Assembly: GCA_947685225.1 (NCBI GenBank)
Contig: CANTUV010000024.1
Span: forward strand, 10,992,001-11,056,000
DNA from: Garcia nutans
Lineage: Eukaryota; Streptophyta; Magnoliopsida; Malpighiales; Euphorbiaceae
Direction of reading: 5' to 3'
Length of the DNA: 64,000 nt
Shown: positions 32,161 through 43,540 of the stretch, in pieces
Numbering within the stretch: the first letter of the stretch is position 1
Layout of the letters: every line of letters starts with the position of its first letter
Notes under the pieces: model-generated
Seen by the model: the letters and a program-made list of their open reading frames with translations, nothing else
Database searches by the model: none
What the model was told of the DNA's origin: nothing
Made by a program: the position numbers and the translations under genes

Positions 32161-33513
32161 TTAAGCTTCTTCTCCTTTCACATCTTCAATATTCCCATCT
32201 TGAAAGGAGGATAAGACAAGATCTTACTCCAATCCTCCTCCTACCATTAAGGTTGTTGGTGGTAGTACTCTGTTGAACCTAGGCAGAGGATTGCTTTTTA
32301 TATTGGGCTTATCCGGCTCGGGTAGCATACCACTATCAGTCAAATCTTGGATCTCGTGTCTTAGATGAGCACAATTATCCGTCTCATACCCTTGCATTTG
32401 ATGAAATTGACAAAAGGCCTTGGCACTGAAGTTTGGTGGCAGAGGATTATATAACAATCGAGGAGCCAATAGGTGTAATAAACTCTTATTTTTAAGCTTG
32501 TTGAAAACCTAAGATAGAGGTTTCCCCAATTCTGAGAATTGCCTTTTATTTCCTTGACCAGTTGCATTAACATCAACTTCCTTTTGCATGCTTTGATTGC
32601 CCAATTGGTAGTTTCCTTTCTCTTTCCTTCTTACTGAAAAGCGATTCATCTCCCTTTTTCATTCTTTAATTTGCAGACCAGCTTTGAGAAGATCTTTGAA
32701 ATCTCGGATGAGTGTATGAGACATTCTAATTTGATCAAATTCATCAGGCCTTCTCTTGAGCAATGCAGCCTTATTTCTCCACCTCTTCATATAGTCCACA
32801 AAGTTTTCATTCAGCCTTTGTCTAATGGACTCCACCTCCATTGGAGTAACTTCCAATTCATAATTGTATCCATATTATTGGATGAAGGCCTTGTATAGCA
32901 AATTCCAGCTCTTTTGTGTGCCATCATCTAAGGTATTGAACCAATTTTGGATAATAGGATCCAATGAGAGCATGAAGTACCTTAGAGTTTAACCCTTAGT
33001 AGCTCGGGCTGACTGCATAGCAATGATATACTGCTTCACATGGAGGTGAGGATTTTCGGTTCCATCAAACTTTACAAAGGATGGCATCTTGAACTTTTAC
33101 GGAACTTCTTCATCTAGCTCAAATAATTTGTCAACTTCGGATATTTCTTCAGTTTTTAGCTTGTTTTCAAACTTCTTTTCCAGATCAGCAATCATCTTTT
33201 CAACATTTGAAGTTTCAGTTTTCTCCACAGTTGATCTTTCAATGACCTTTGGTTCCTTCTTCTTGTCTTTAGGATCTTGGAAGTATTGAGTCCAATTATC
33301 ATCGTCATCAATGATCACCTTATCATCATCAAAAGCCACTTCACCAACTTTAATCTTCCCCTTATCTTTCTTAGTGCTTGCGGATGCTTCCGCATTGTTC
33401 TAAAACATTGTAGTCATATGATTCTTCATGATCTCGGCTAAAGCCCCCTTTGGTTCTTGCATTTTAACATTGAGAGTGTCATCCACCATTCTTTGAGTTT
33501 GTTCAGGATCCAT
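32161..33513 (-). pseudogene. gag: Gag of T3 (gag-only Tat-like element)
   Basis: The start codon is at 33513 (MDPEQTQRMVDD) and the stop at 32161-32163. The N-terminal third is charged, with an Asp run (IIDDDDNWTQYFQDP), Lys/Glu-rich predicted helices (DVEKMIADLEKKFE-like) and KLFELDEEVP. The capsid-like middle contains RQRLNENFVDYMKRWRNKA, the usual Ty3/gypsy Gag block. The end has FCQFHQMQGYETDNC, the zinc-knuckle position of Tat Gags. At least four stops or frameshifts break it, for example near 33400, 33100 and 32870. It ends shortly after GGGLE, where T2 continues into pol. Confidence 0.8.
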
Positions 33514-34565
33514 TGCTTTTAGTGAAAAAGAGATTGAGTCGCTGCTAGATTCTTCATCTCCGGCATAGGTCAGATTGTCATGAGCTTTTGAACTGTCGTA
33601 ATCTAGGGCTATGAGCTAGAAAGGATTAATGATATATGATGTGATGCATGTATGCATGTATGCACAAACAATAAACAAACAAGGATAAATAGGACGTTCC
33701 TTCCCACCTTATAACATCTACACACGGATGGTAAATCTCTTTTCCTAGGTATATGGTTAACAAAATACCAACATGGGGTATCTTGTTTTCGAATATTTCC
33801 CTTGACCGTTTCAACCAATAGTTATATTTTCAAAAATGAAAATCAGTTCATAATAATTCCCATTAATTAGGCTTTAATCCATCCAATCAACTAAAGCAGC
33901 TTTTATGCTATATTGGATTAAAACTAAATTAAGACTAAATTAAGAGGTTTATTATAAATTTATTTCTCACTTGAAAAAGTAACTAATGATTCATGCCAAA
34001 AATAAGCCCATGATTAATAACTCTTAGTATAAACTAGGCTCACAATTGATTTTTTGTATTTCATAATTGACCTAAATAATTTGTAAGCTCTTTGAAAGAA
34101 AAGGTTGGGTGAAATGCAAAAATAATTTTGTTTGAAAAATCCATTGTAAAAAGATTTTTAGAAAAAAAATATATTTTTGACTTTGTATTTGAGTCATGAG
34201 AAAAGAATTTTTGATTTGTTTTTAGAAAAGTTTTATGTCCAATGACCATCTTAAAAAGTTTTGAAAATAGCTTTGGTCTTTTGGACTTTAAAAAAAAACT
34301 TTATTTTGAGCTTAATATGTACTTAGGTCATATTAGAAAAGGAACAAACCAAATAATCCATGATTTAAGCCAAGATAAGTTAACCACAGTCAAACAACAA
34401 GCATTTGGGGTAAAAACCTAAGAAAAGTAACTAGGCTAATTACATGAGCTTTAGTCTTTGGGTTGAAAGGCTTAGGTTCCCATAACAAGTATATACCAAA
34501 AAGTACAAGGCTATGAGTGGTTATGCCATGCTCGATCACCATACCCTGAGTGAAAGTATGGTATC
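33514..34565 (-). other. 5' leader of T3, cut by T4
   Basis: Untranslated leader between primer site and Gag, recognised by its match to T5 40360-41393 and T4 55586-56475. No gene. It is interrupted at GTATC (34561-34565) by the 3' LTR of T4, so the first part of the leader, the primer site and the 5' LTR of T3 are outside the window. Confidence 0.65.
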
Positions 34566-35669
34566 TGTGAGCGGGGATTTTCACCCCCACTCCCGGTGGA
34601 ATGGTTCTTGCGACTTTGACACTGTTTAGGCTCGAGGCCTTAGAGAACACGGACCTAAGTCCAGAGAAAATGGATTCGCCACCTGAACGGGCTGGGAAAA
34701 AGAAAGGGGTGGATGACTGAATTCCTAAGGAATCCCCAATCCCCTAGTGGGTTCGGAAAGTTGGGTACGTGTGGGGAAGGTTTAGAAGGAACAATTTAGG
34801 GTTTTAAGGTTTAGAAGAAACAGAAGAAACAATTTATTCAATTTGAGTGATGAAGCTACTGTAAAGAAACAAAAAAAGAAAATAGAGATTCAAACCTTCG
34901 TTCGTTGGTTCCACCAAAAATTGCTTTCTGGATAAACAAGGAGAAAGACAAGGTTGCTGCCTTTAATGAATTGTTGATTGCTTGATTATTGCTAGGGTTT
35001 TTTGTAATCCAAGTTTCGATCACCTAATCAAAGTCCCACTATCCGATCTCAAAGTCCCAGTCCAAGGTTTTTCCCCATTCCAAAGTTCAAGTCCTTTTTT
35101 TTTTCTGTGTTTTCAAATATTATTTATAGGAAAATTTATATAATTAAATCTAATTGATTAAGGAAACTAACATTAATTAGGAAAAGAAATCAAAACCAAA
35201 TAGAATTTGATTTCAAAAAAAATTGCGTTAGAAAAATTTCACTAGCGAAAACTGCGAGCGCTGGCCAAAACTGTGAGGATTGGTGAGAAATTGCGAGAGC
35301 TGGGCACACTTGGCTGCGAGGATTGGTGCGGCCAGCCAATTTCACCGCAAGAAATTCCTGCAGTGAAATTGGTCAAGGCCATTACACCCACAGGAAATTC
35401 CTGCGGGCGAATTGGCCTTGTCTAATTGGTCCTTCGGCGATGAAATTTTTTCGTCGTCAATTTTTTTTATTTTTTATTTATATTTTTTATTTTTTATTTA
35501 TATTATTATTTATTATTATATTTTTTTATTAACTTCATCATTTTTATTTTATTAAAAATTATAAATAATAAATAATTAAAATAAATATTATTTAATTAAA
35601 ATACCACAAAAATTATTTTGGACTTAAAAAAATATCGGACTGGGCTGGGTCAAAAATTAAGGGTCTACA
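34566..35669 (-). repeat. 3' LTR of Tat-like element T4, internally deleted
   Basis: Minus-strand start TGTAGACCC (35669), end CCCGCTCACA (34566). It is only 1.1 kb because the section between about 34780 and the telobox-rich part is missing compared with T3 and T5. A cassette lies at about 35225-35460 (CACAGGAAATTCCTGCGGGCG and related palindromes, akin to the T5 cassette), and TATAAATA at 35121-35128. Confidence 0.82.
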
Positions 35670-35683
35670 GTTTGTCCCCTGCT
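35670..35683 (-). other. Polypurine tract of T4
   Basis: Minus-strand AAGCAGGGGACAAAC next to the LTR start. Confidence 0.7.
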
Positions 35684-35744
35684 TGAATGATCTGAGACTT
35701 TAGTAAAAGAAAGTGAAAAGAAATAAGACTTAATTTTTCTAAGA

Positions 35745-36140
35745 TGGTCGAGGTTTTGAGGTTATGGACCCGGTTTGAGTTCTGGACTCAAGGATAATTT
35801 TAGGTTCTGGACCTAAGGATAATTTTGGGTTCTGGACCCGAGCTAAATTCTGGACTTAAAAGAGATTTTAGATTCTGGACCTAAGGGTAATTTGGATTCT
35901 GGACCCGAGCTAAGTTCTGGACTTAAAAGAGATTTTAGGTTCTGGACCTAAGGATAATTTGGGTTCTAGACCCAAGCTAAGTTCTGGACTTAAAAGAGAT
36001 TTTAGGTTCTGGACCTAAGGATGATTTAGATTCTAGACCTGAGCTAAGTTCTGGACTTAAAAGAGATTTTAGGTTCTGGACCTAAGGATAATTTGGGTTC
36101 TGGACTTAAGACTGGATTGGATTTGGGTACTTAGACCCGA
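35745..36140. repeat. TTCTGGACTTAAAAGAGA tandem repeat of T4
   Basis: Units of about 66 bases built from three related ~22-base parts (TTCTGGACTTAAAAGAGATT, TTCTGGACCTAAGGATAATT, TTCTGGACCCGAGCTAAG). About five to six units are seen. It is related to the 42-bp array of T2. Confidence 0.8.
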
Positions 36141-36229
36141 GATTAGGTACTTGGACCCGTGACTGAGTTTGACTGACTTTTTATCAGTTGAGAAGTCTGA
36201 CTGTTCTATTCTTTAACGCATTGTGGTTC

Positions 36230-36745
36230 TTCACCCTCAAAATGGATCTTCATCCTTGGACCTTGGATATACATCCTTATCATCGAATCTTCATCTTTGA
36301 AAATGGATCTTCATCCTTGGAGATCAGGTCTTCACCCTTGCAAATGGATCTTCATCCTTGGAGATCAAGTCTTCACCCTTGAAAATGGATCTTCATCCTT
36401 TGAGATCGGGTCTTCCCCCTTGAAAATGGATCTTCATCCTTTGGACATTGGGTCTTCACCCTTGAAAACAGATCTTCATCCTTGGAAATTGGGTCTTCAC
36501 CCTTGAAATTGGATCTTCATCCTTTAAGTAGGATCTTCATCCTTGGCAGGGTCTTCACCTTTCAAAATGGATCTTCATCCTTTGGACTTCGGGTATTCAC
36601 CCTTTGAAGTTGGATCTTCATCCTTGGCATTGGGTCTTCACCCTTCAAAGTGGATCTTCATCCTTGGAATGGTCTTCATCCTTCAAAACAGATCTTCATC
36701 CTTTGGACTTTGGGTCTTCACCCTTTAAATTGGTTCTTCATCCTT
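36230..36745. repeat. ~41-bp GGATCTTCATCCTTGG tandem repeat of T4
   Basis: Units alternate GGATCTTCATCCTT and GGGTCTTCACCCTT about every 20 bases, with GAAGAT/ATCTTC symmetry. T5 carries the same repeat reversed (47850-48335), as expected from its orientation. Frames across it are repeat artefacts. Confidence 0.85.
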
Positions 36746-37788
36746 TTAAACTTTTGTTCTATATTGGCTTCAGCTCTTCTAGGTGGACTAATCTTTTATC
36801 ATTTGCATCTTCATTCTTTTGATAGTTCTAATGTTCCATTCTTTTGCACCATTAGCAAAAAATTTAGCCATTTTTAGCTAGCCCCTTATATCTTCTCCTT
36901 GCCTCTTTTGTGGCAAGATATTTGAAAGTGAGTCTCAAAATATTTGGTACATAAACTCAAAAAATTGAAAAGGAGAAACTTTGCCCCCTGTGTAGGCTTA
37001 AACCAGAGATTTTTTCCATGTAAGCTTTGGTTGATGTTTTTATTGTCTAGTTCTTTGCACAAGCACGCATTTCTTCTCTTTGCAAAATTATTAGAGCTTT
37101 CTCAAGCAATGGGCTTTCCATGCCCCCCTTGATTCAATATCTTCTTTTGATTCTTTACTTTGCAGGGTATTTGTTGTTCCCTTTGACAAAGAATAGACAA
37201 TACAAGACAAGAAAGTGCAATGTGATATGCTCATAAATGCATGATATGCATGAATGATACTTACAGTCGTTCCATCGACTCACAGACCGAGGTGATCAGC
37301 AGAAGTGTTCTTATTGACTCCTTTGAGATGCCCATTCAGGTCTTGCTTTGGAATGATGGAAAGCTTCACATTTATGGCTTTTATCTTCAAGATGTTGAAA
37401 ATATGAATAATGAATGGCCCAAACAGCAGAGATACATCCATTTCAAATTATGATTCAGCATGTCAGGTGGAAGCTTCTTCATGACCTTGCCAATAATCAT
37501 TTCCTTTGCCCAGTATGTTCTTCGAGGTTCGATAGTTCAACATACTCCCCTTAACTTGAAGCCTTTGTAATTTTTTAATTTTTTTTGAATTTTTAATTTT
37601 CAATTTTGATTTTGAAATCAAATGTTGGCAATGCCAAATTAATGTCAATGTACCTCAGGACTTGATTTTTCAAATTAACATATCTATAACATGACAACCC
37701 TAGTTACCCTACTAAACTCAGGAATTATTTCTATTTAAGCAAGAACTGTTGCACTTCAGATAGGAACATACACATTACTTGGCTAAAG
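36746..37788. other. Noncoding spacer of T4, first part
   Basis: Shared with T3 and T5. Plus-strand 37241-37453 is an open stretch after an acceptor-like TTACAG, with FEMPIQVLLWNDGKLHIYGF. The same part is seen in T3 (30200-30340) and T5 (47150-47330, reversed), so it may be another worn exon of the antisense gene. I do not recognise it. T5 interrupts the spacer at GTCTC. Confidence 0.45.
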
Positions 37789-37966
37789 GTCTCTGTAGAC
37801 CCTTAATTTTTGACCCGGTCCGGTCCAATATATTTTAATTAGTCTAAAATAATTTTTGTGTTATCTTAATTAAATAATATTTATTTTAGTATTTTTTTTT
37901 AAGTTTTAATAAAATAATAATAATAATAATAAATAATAATAAATAAATAAATAAAAATAAAAATTG

Positions 37967-38200
37967 CGACGAAAAAATTGGTGACGAAAAAATTCATCTC
38001 CGAAAGAGTTGGACGAAATGGCCAAAGCCATTTCGCCCACAGGATTTTCCTGCAGGCGAAATGGTTTCTAGCCTCCCAGCTCGCAAGTTTTCATGGCAAT
38101 TCTTGCTGCCCGCTAGCGCTCGTAGCCCCTCGCAGCCCGAAGAAGTTTTTTCGCCAGCAAAATTTTTTCGACGCAATTTTTTCCGAAACCAAATTCTATT
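37967..38200. repeat. Palindromic cassette in U3 of T5
   Basis: Self-complementary words include GACGAAATGGCC with GGCCAAAGCCATTTCG, and ATTTCGCCCACAGG with CCTGCAGGCGAAAT. The end mirrors the start (GCGACGAAAAAATT versus AATTTTTTCGACGC). It is partly like the T4 cassette and unlike those of T2 and T3. Confidence 0.72.
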
Positions 38201-38270
38201 TGGTTTCGATTTTCTTTTCCTAATTAATGATAGTTTCCATAAACAAATTGAATTAATCATCTAAATTTCC

Positions 38271-38278
38271 TATAAATA
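38271..38278 (+). promoter_or_regulatory. TATA box of the T5 5' LTR
   Basis: TATAAATA, about 70 bases after the cassette, in the conserved context TTTCCTATAAATAAGAC. This is the likely promoter for the gag-only transcript. Confidence 0.65.
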
Positions 38279-38619
38279 AGACTAAAAACAACACAGAAAG
38301 GGGGACTGGATTTTAAAAAGATCTTGAGATCGAGACTTGGAGAATTAAAACTTTGAATTTAGGACTTGAGATTTGAAAGGAGCAATAAGCAAGCAATTCA
38401 TAATTCTTCAAAGGTAGCAACTTTGCCTTTGTCCTTGTTCATCCAAGAAGCAATTTTTGGTGGAACCAACAAACGAAGGTTTGAATCTCTAATTTCTTTT
38501 TATTTTCTTATAGTAGCTTTGTTTTTTGATTCATAAGATTATTCGCACAAAACCTTGATCTATAAACATGTAGTAACATTGATCTTCATTTAAACAACCT
38601 AAAAATACTTTTCTGTTTC

Positions 38620-39130
38620 CAAATACCTTAAAAACCCTAAATCGTCTTTTCTATTTTCAAAAACCCTAAAAAAATACTTTCTGTTTCCAAGAACCTTAAA
38701 ACCCTAAAAATACTTTTCTGTTTCTTTTAAACCCTAAGAACCCTAAATATATTTCTTCTATGTCCAAACTTAATTTGTTACTTTTCTATTTCCAAAAAAC
38801 CTTAAACTGTTTTGCTTATTTCCAAAAACTTTATAAAACTCTAAACTGTTTTCACAAGTCTTAAAACCAAACATGTTTTCCAAGACACCAAAAACCCTAA
38901 ATCATTTTATTAATTCCCAAAATCCTAATCTCTAATCCAAAAGTCAATAGCCTTATTTTTTTAAGCATCAAAAGCTTTAACCCTAATTAATCCTTCTTTC
39001 AAAAATCACACCGTAAGCATTATTCTTTTAAAAAATAATATTAGTTTCTTCCAATTTCAAAACCCTATTTTCTAAATCTTAATTTTCAACACCGAAACCT
39101 ACAATCCTAAAAGCCAGTTTTCAAAATCTT
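38620..39130 (+). promoter_or_regulatory. Telobox-rich part of the T5 LTR
   Basis: AAACCCTA or close variants occur about ten times, dispersed rather than head to tail. They lie downstream of the TATA box, so they are probably transcribed. In plants this word is bound by telomere-repeat-binding proteins and is common near promoters of growth genes. Confidence 0.5.
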
Positions 39131-40210
39131 TGGGGTCCGGGCCCCAACCATGCAGGGGTACTGCCCCTTTGACCCCTGCCCGCTAACCGGCTAGCGAGAC
39201 CGTCGTTTGGGCTCGGGTCAATATTTATTTATGTATTATAAATTTTTATGTTTAACTTCCTTTATTATGATTATTCAAAATACAAACCTAAACCCTAGTT
39301 TGATTCATTAAACGCTAATCCCTTTCAATTCCTTTGAAACCTAAAGTAGCCTAAATAAATAACAATAATAATATCCTAAGATTCCAAAACCCTAAAATAT
39401 TAATTAAAGAACTTTAAATGAGAAACAGTAAACTTCAATTTGTATCTTCACTTGCCTTATTTGATTATGTAGTTCATTATATGCTTTGATTTATTTTCAA
39501 TGCTTGATTTATTTAATTTCGATACTTGATTTATTTAATTTATCATGGATGGATGTTTATTTTATATTTTGATTAATATCTTTGATGAATGATTTATTTA
39601 TGATGAATGGTTATTTAATTCCATCGATTTATTTAGATTTCCAAATATTGTAAGAGGTATGTTTCCACTTTGTGGGTACCTCATTAGTTAAATATCATGT
39701 AATTTAAATTTGCTTTTATATTTTAGACCAATGTAAAGCACATGTTTCTACCTTTTGGTGGGTGTCCTATTAGTTTAGACATGGATGATGTAAGGACATG
39801 CTTCCATCCTCGGATGGGTGTCCATTTACTTGTTTTGTTTGAACATTGCTTTGATTTTAATATAATGATGCTTTAATTCAATTATGTGTAATATGGATAA
39901 TATTGTTATATTTAAGAATTTTATAATATTAAGACCTGTAAAGGAGGCCGGTTCCAATGAACCGGGTATTGTGGGGGTGCTGGGCTATTTCTCACCTTCC
40001 CCATATGTACCCAACTTTTCGAACCCATTAGAGGATTGGGGATTCCTTAAGAATCAAGTCATCCACCCCTTTCTTTTTCCCGACCCGTCCGGGTGGCGAC
40101 TCCATTTTCTCTGGACTTAGGTCCATGTTCTCTAAGGCCCCGAGCCTAAACAGTGCCAAAGTCGCAAGAACCATTCCACCAGGAGTGGGGGCAAAAATCC
40201 CCACTCACAA

Positions 40211-40228
40211 TGGCGACTCCACTGGGGA
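40211..40228 (+). other. Primer binding site of T5, tRNA-Arg type
   Basis: TGGCGACTCCACTGGGGA one base after the LTR end. It is the complement of a plant tRNA-Arg 3' end, the site used by Tat/Ogre elements. Confidence 0.85.
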
Positions 40229-41393
40229 TAAGAGAAGTTGATTCCGTTAGTCTTTATATTATTCTATTCTTTCTTATAATGATATTATCCATTGCATCAT
40301 ATTCTATTTGCATCATGTGCGTGAGTTAGGACACCAGTGTTACCCGTGTTGTGTTATGTGAGGGATACCATACTTTCACTCAAGGTATGGAGATTGAGCA
40401 TGGCATGACCACTCAGAGCCTCGTACCATTTGGTATATACTTGCTATGAAAACCTAAGCCTTTCAACCCAAAGACTAAAGCTCATATAAATGGTCTAGTT
40501 ACTTTCCTTAGGTTGTATCCCAAAATGCATGTTGTTTGATAATGGTTAATTTATCTTAGCTTTAATCATGGCTTATTTGGTTTGTTCTTTTTCTAATATG
40601 ACCTAAGTACATTGTAAGCTCAAAATAAATTTTTCTTTAAACTCCAAAAAGACCAAAGCTATTTTCAAAACTTTTTAAAATGGTCTTTCGATATAAGACT
40701 TTTCTAAAACCAAATTAAAAGTTCTTTTGCTCATAACCCAAATACTAAACCCAAAATTTATTTTTTCTAAAATCTTTTTACAGTGGGCTTAGAAACAAAA
40801 TTATTTTCATTCCACATTTTCTTACAAAGAGCTTGCAAATTATTTAGGTCAATTATTAAATACTAAAAATCAATTGTGAGCCTACTTTATACTAAGAATA
40901 ATTAACTATGGGCTTTTTTTTTGGCATGAATCATTAGTTACTTTTTCAAGTGAGAAATCTATTTATAATAAACCTCTTAATTTAGTTTTAATCCAATATA
41001 CCATAAATGCTACTTTAGTTGGATAAATGGATTAAAACCTAATTAATGGGGATTATCATGGATTGATTTTCATTTTTTGAAAATATAACTATTGGTTAAA
41101 ACATCCGAGGGAAATATTCAAAAACAAGGTACCCCATGTTGGCATATTGTTAACCATATACCTAGGAAAAGAGACTCGCCATTCGTGTGTGGATGTTATA
41201 CGGTTAGAAGGTACATCCTATTTGTCCTTGTTTGTTTATTGTTTGTGCATACATGCATACATTTGCATCTCATATCATTGATCCTTTCTGGCTCACAGCC
41301 CTGGATTACGACAGTTCAAAAGCTTACAATAATCCGACCTACGCCGGAGATGAAGAATCTAGCAACAACTCAATCACTTGCTCACCAAAAGCA
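40229..41393 (+). other. 5' leader of T5
   Basis: Untranslated leader of about 1.2 kb, shared with T3 and T4. A small frame at 41092-41457 overlaps the gag start in another frame and is not supported. Confidence 0.6.
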
Positions 41394-42769
41394 ATGGAGC
41401 CGGAACAAATTCAAAGAATGGTGGATGAAGCCCTCAATGCTAAAATGGAAGAAATAAAAGAGGCCCTAGCTGAGACCATGAAGAACCAATTGACTACAAT
41501 TTTAGGAAATCATGCCGAAGCATCTGCTAGTACTAAGAAGCCAAAGGACGAAGGGAATATTAAAGTTGGTGAAGCAGTTTTTGATGATAAAAATGTGATC
41601 ATTGATGATGATGATTGGGCTCAATACTACCAAGATCCTCAAGACAAGAAGAAAGAGCCGAAGGTTGTTGAGAAGACAACTATTGAAAAGATCGAGACGT
41701 CTGATGTTGAGAAGATGATTGCTGACCTAGAAAAGAAATTTGAGAAGAAGTTGAAAATCTAAGAAATGTCCGAAGTTGATAAACTATTTGAGCTAGACGA
41801 AGAAGTCCCGTACAAATTCAAGATGCCATCCTTTGCTAGATACAATGGTACTGGAAATCCTCATCTCCATGTGAAGCAGTACATCACTGCTATGTAATCT
41901 GCCTGAGCTACTAAGGCTCAAACTCTATGGTACTTCATGCTCTCATTGGACCCTGTTGTCTAAAATTGGTTCAACACTTTGGAGAAAAGTACTCAAAAAG
42001 ATTGGGACATGTTGTACAAGGCTTTCATCCAACAATATGGATACAATGTCGAGATGGAAGTTATCTTAATGGAAGTGGAGTCCATTAGACAAAGGCCAAA
42101 TGAGAATTTTGTGGACTATGTGAAAAGGTGGAGAAATAAGGCTTCTTTGCTCAAGAAAAGGCCTGATGAATCTGATCAAATAAGGATGATCGTGAGAGAC
42201 GTCCTGCCTAATCTCCATGAAAGGATGTCTCACACCCTTATAAGGGATTTCAAAGATCTTCTCCAAGCTGGTCTACAAATTGAAGAGTGGAAAAGGGAGA
42301 AGAATCATTTTTTGGCAAGAAGGAATGAGAAAGGAAATTATCAGCCTAGCACACTAAAGGAAGCTGATGTTAATGTCACTAGTCAAGGAGGAATGAGGCA
42401 GTTTTCAGAATTAGGGAAGCCACTGTCTTGGGTTCTCAATAAGCTACAAAAGAAGGGATTGTTACAATCCTTGACTCCTCATCCTTTGCCTAATCCTCTT
42501 CCACCTAACTTTCATACTAATGCATTTTTACAATTCCATCAAAGGCCTGGACATGAAAGGAAAATTGTATGAAGTTGAGGCATGAGATCTAGAATTTAAT
42601 TGATAATGGTAAGTTGCCTGAGCCAGATAAGCCCAATACTAAAGGTAATCCATTTCCAAGGTTCAACAGGGTGCCACCACCAGTAACCTTCATGGTAGGA
42701 AAAGGATTGGAAGAAGATTTTATTTTATCATCCTTTCAAGATGAAGATGTGAAAGGAAAAGAAGCTTAA
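41394..42769 (+). pseudogene. gag: Gag of T5
   Basis: The start at 41394 gives MEPEQIQRMVDEALNAKMEE; T3 and T4 have the same start. The first part is open to a TAA at 41760, where T4 has AAA. Then come KLFELDEEVPYKFKMPSF and YNGTGNPHLHVKQYITAM, stops near 41895 and 41960, and a long open capsid-like part (to 42572) with FVDYVKRWRNKA. A frameshift falls in the zinc-knuckle stretch (FHQRPGHE). It ends KGKEA and TAA at 42767-42769. No protease or pol follows. Confidence 0.85.
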
Positions 42770-43540
42770 CTCAACAAACTTTCCTTAGCTTGAATGTTGC
42801 TTTTCAATTTTACTTTCTTTAATATTTAATTTTAACAATTATGTTTTTCAAATTTAAATTTGTTTGAATAAATTACTTTCATCAAAATTTTGTTTATCTT
42901 TGTTCATTTTGGTGCTCAACCAATGAGGAATCTAGCTTGATAATTCATGAATTAATATATCTAGGCATCATGACTCGAATGACTTTACTAGGTGAGGGAA
43001 TTGCTCTATAGCATTGAGTTGTGTATGCTTACTTAGAGAGGGCTCCTGCATAATTACCTTTTTCTAGGTCCTAGTCAGTCTTAAAACATGCTTTGACAAA
43101 CTTTCGAGGTAAAATTGAACTCTACTCATTGAAGGGAGAGATGATCTAGGCATTGTTTGGTTAGTCAACAACTTGTATCCACCCTATTAAATATCAATCC
43201 CTAGTTGTCCCTTTGAGCCTTCATAAAATTTTAGCTTTCTTTTCATTGGCTTATAAAACCCAATAACCTATCCTGAGCTGTTGTGATACTTTTGACAATT
43301 CTTATGATCACTAAGATGAAGAGGTAAGAAGATCAAAGAAAGAAATGAATAGTCAAGATCATGAAGACAGTTGAAGATCTCAAGACCATAAGGATAGTTA
43401 AAGTTCTCAAGACCATAAGGGTAGTTGAAGTTTTCCTAATATCTCCAATATATCAAGACAACATCAGAGTAACAAATGATTTATCCCTATTAAAGAAGAT
43501 TTATGTCACTCCACTCATCCATTATTGGAAGCCCAAGTTA
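42770..43540. other. Noncoding spacer of T5, first part
   Basis: Directly follows the Gag stop and matches, reversed, T3 31440-32160 and T4 51060-51828. It has the conserved stretches around 43020-43060 and 43260-43290. The frame at 43361-43597 is made of a VLKTIRVVEV-type short repeat and looks accidental. Confidence 0.5.

Larger units (their letters stand above)
37794..40209 (+). repeat. 5' LTR of T5
   Basis: Starts TGTAGACCC and ends CCCCACTCACA (2.4 kb), the most complete Tat-like LTR here. Modules: AT-rich start with an AAT run (37915-37965), palindromic cassette (37967-38200), TATA box (38271), the AAACCCTA-rich R/U5 (38620-39120), and the conserved last 350 bases. The frame at 39884-40120 in that conserved part is also seen, reversed or not, in other copies; I treat it as chance. 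Confidence 0.9.

Noticed and set aside
38620..39130. Interstitial telomere
   Set aside because: AAACCCTA words are scattered and not head to tail. The same pattern recurs in every Tat-type LTR here, so it belongs to the LTR.
39884..40120. Small frame ending in the last part of Tat-type LTRs, repeated at 49964-50179 and 25233-25439
   Set aside because: Its recurrence follows from LTR homology. It ends at or near the LTR end, differs by frame changes, and no family is recognised.
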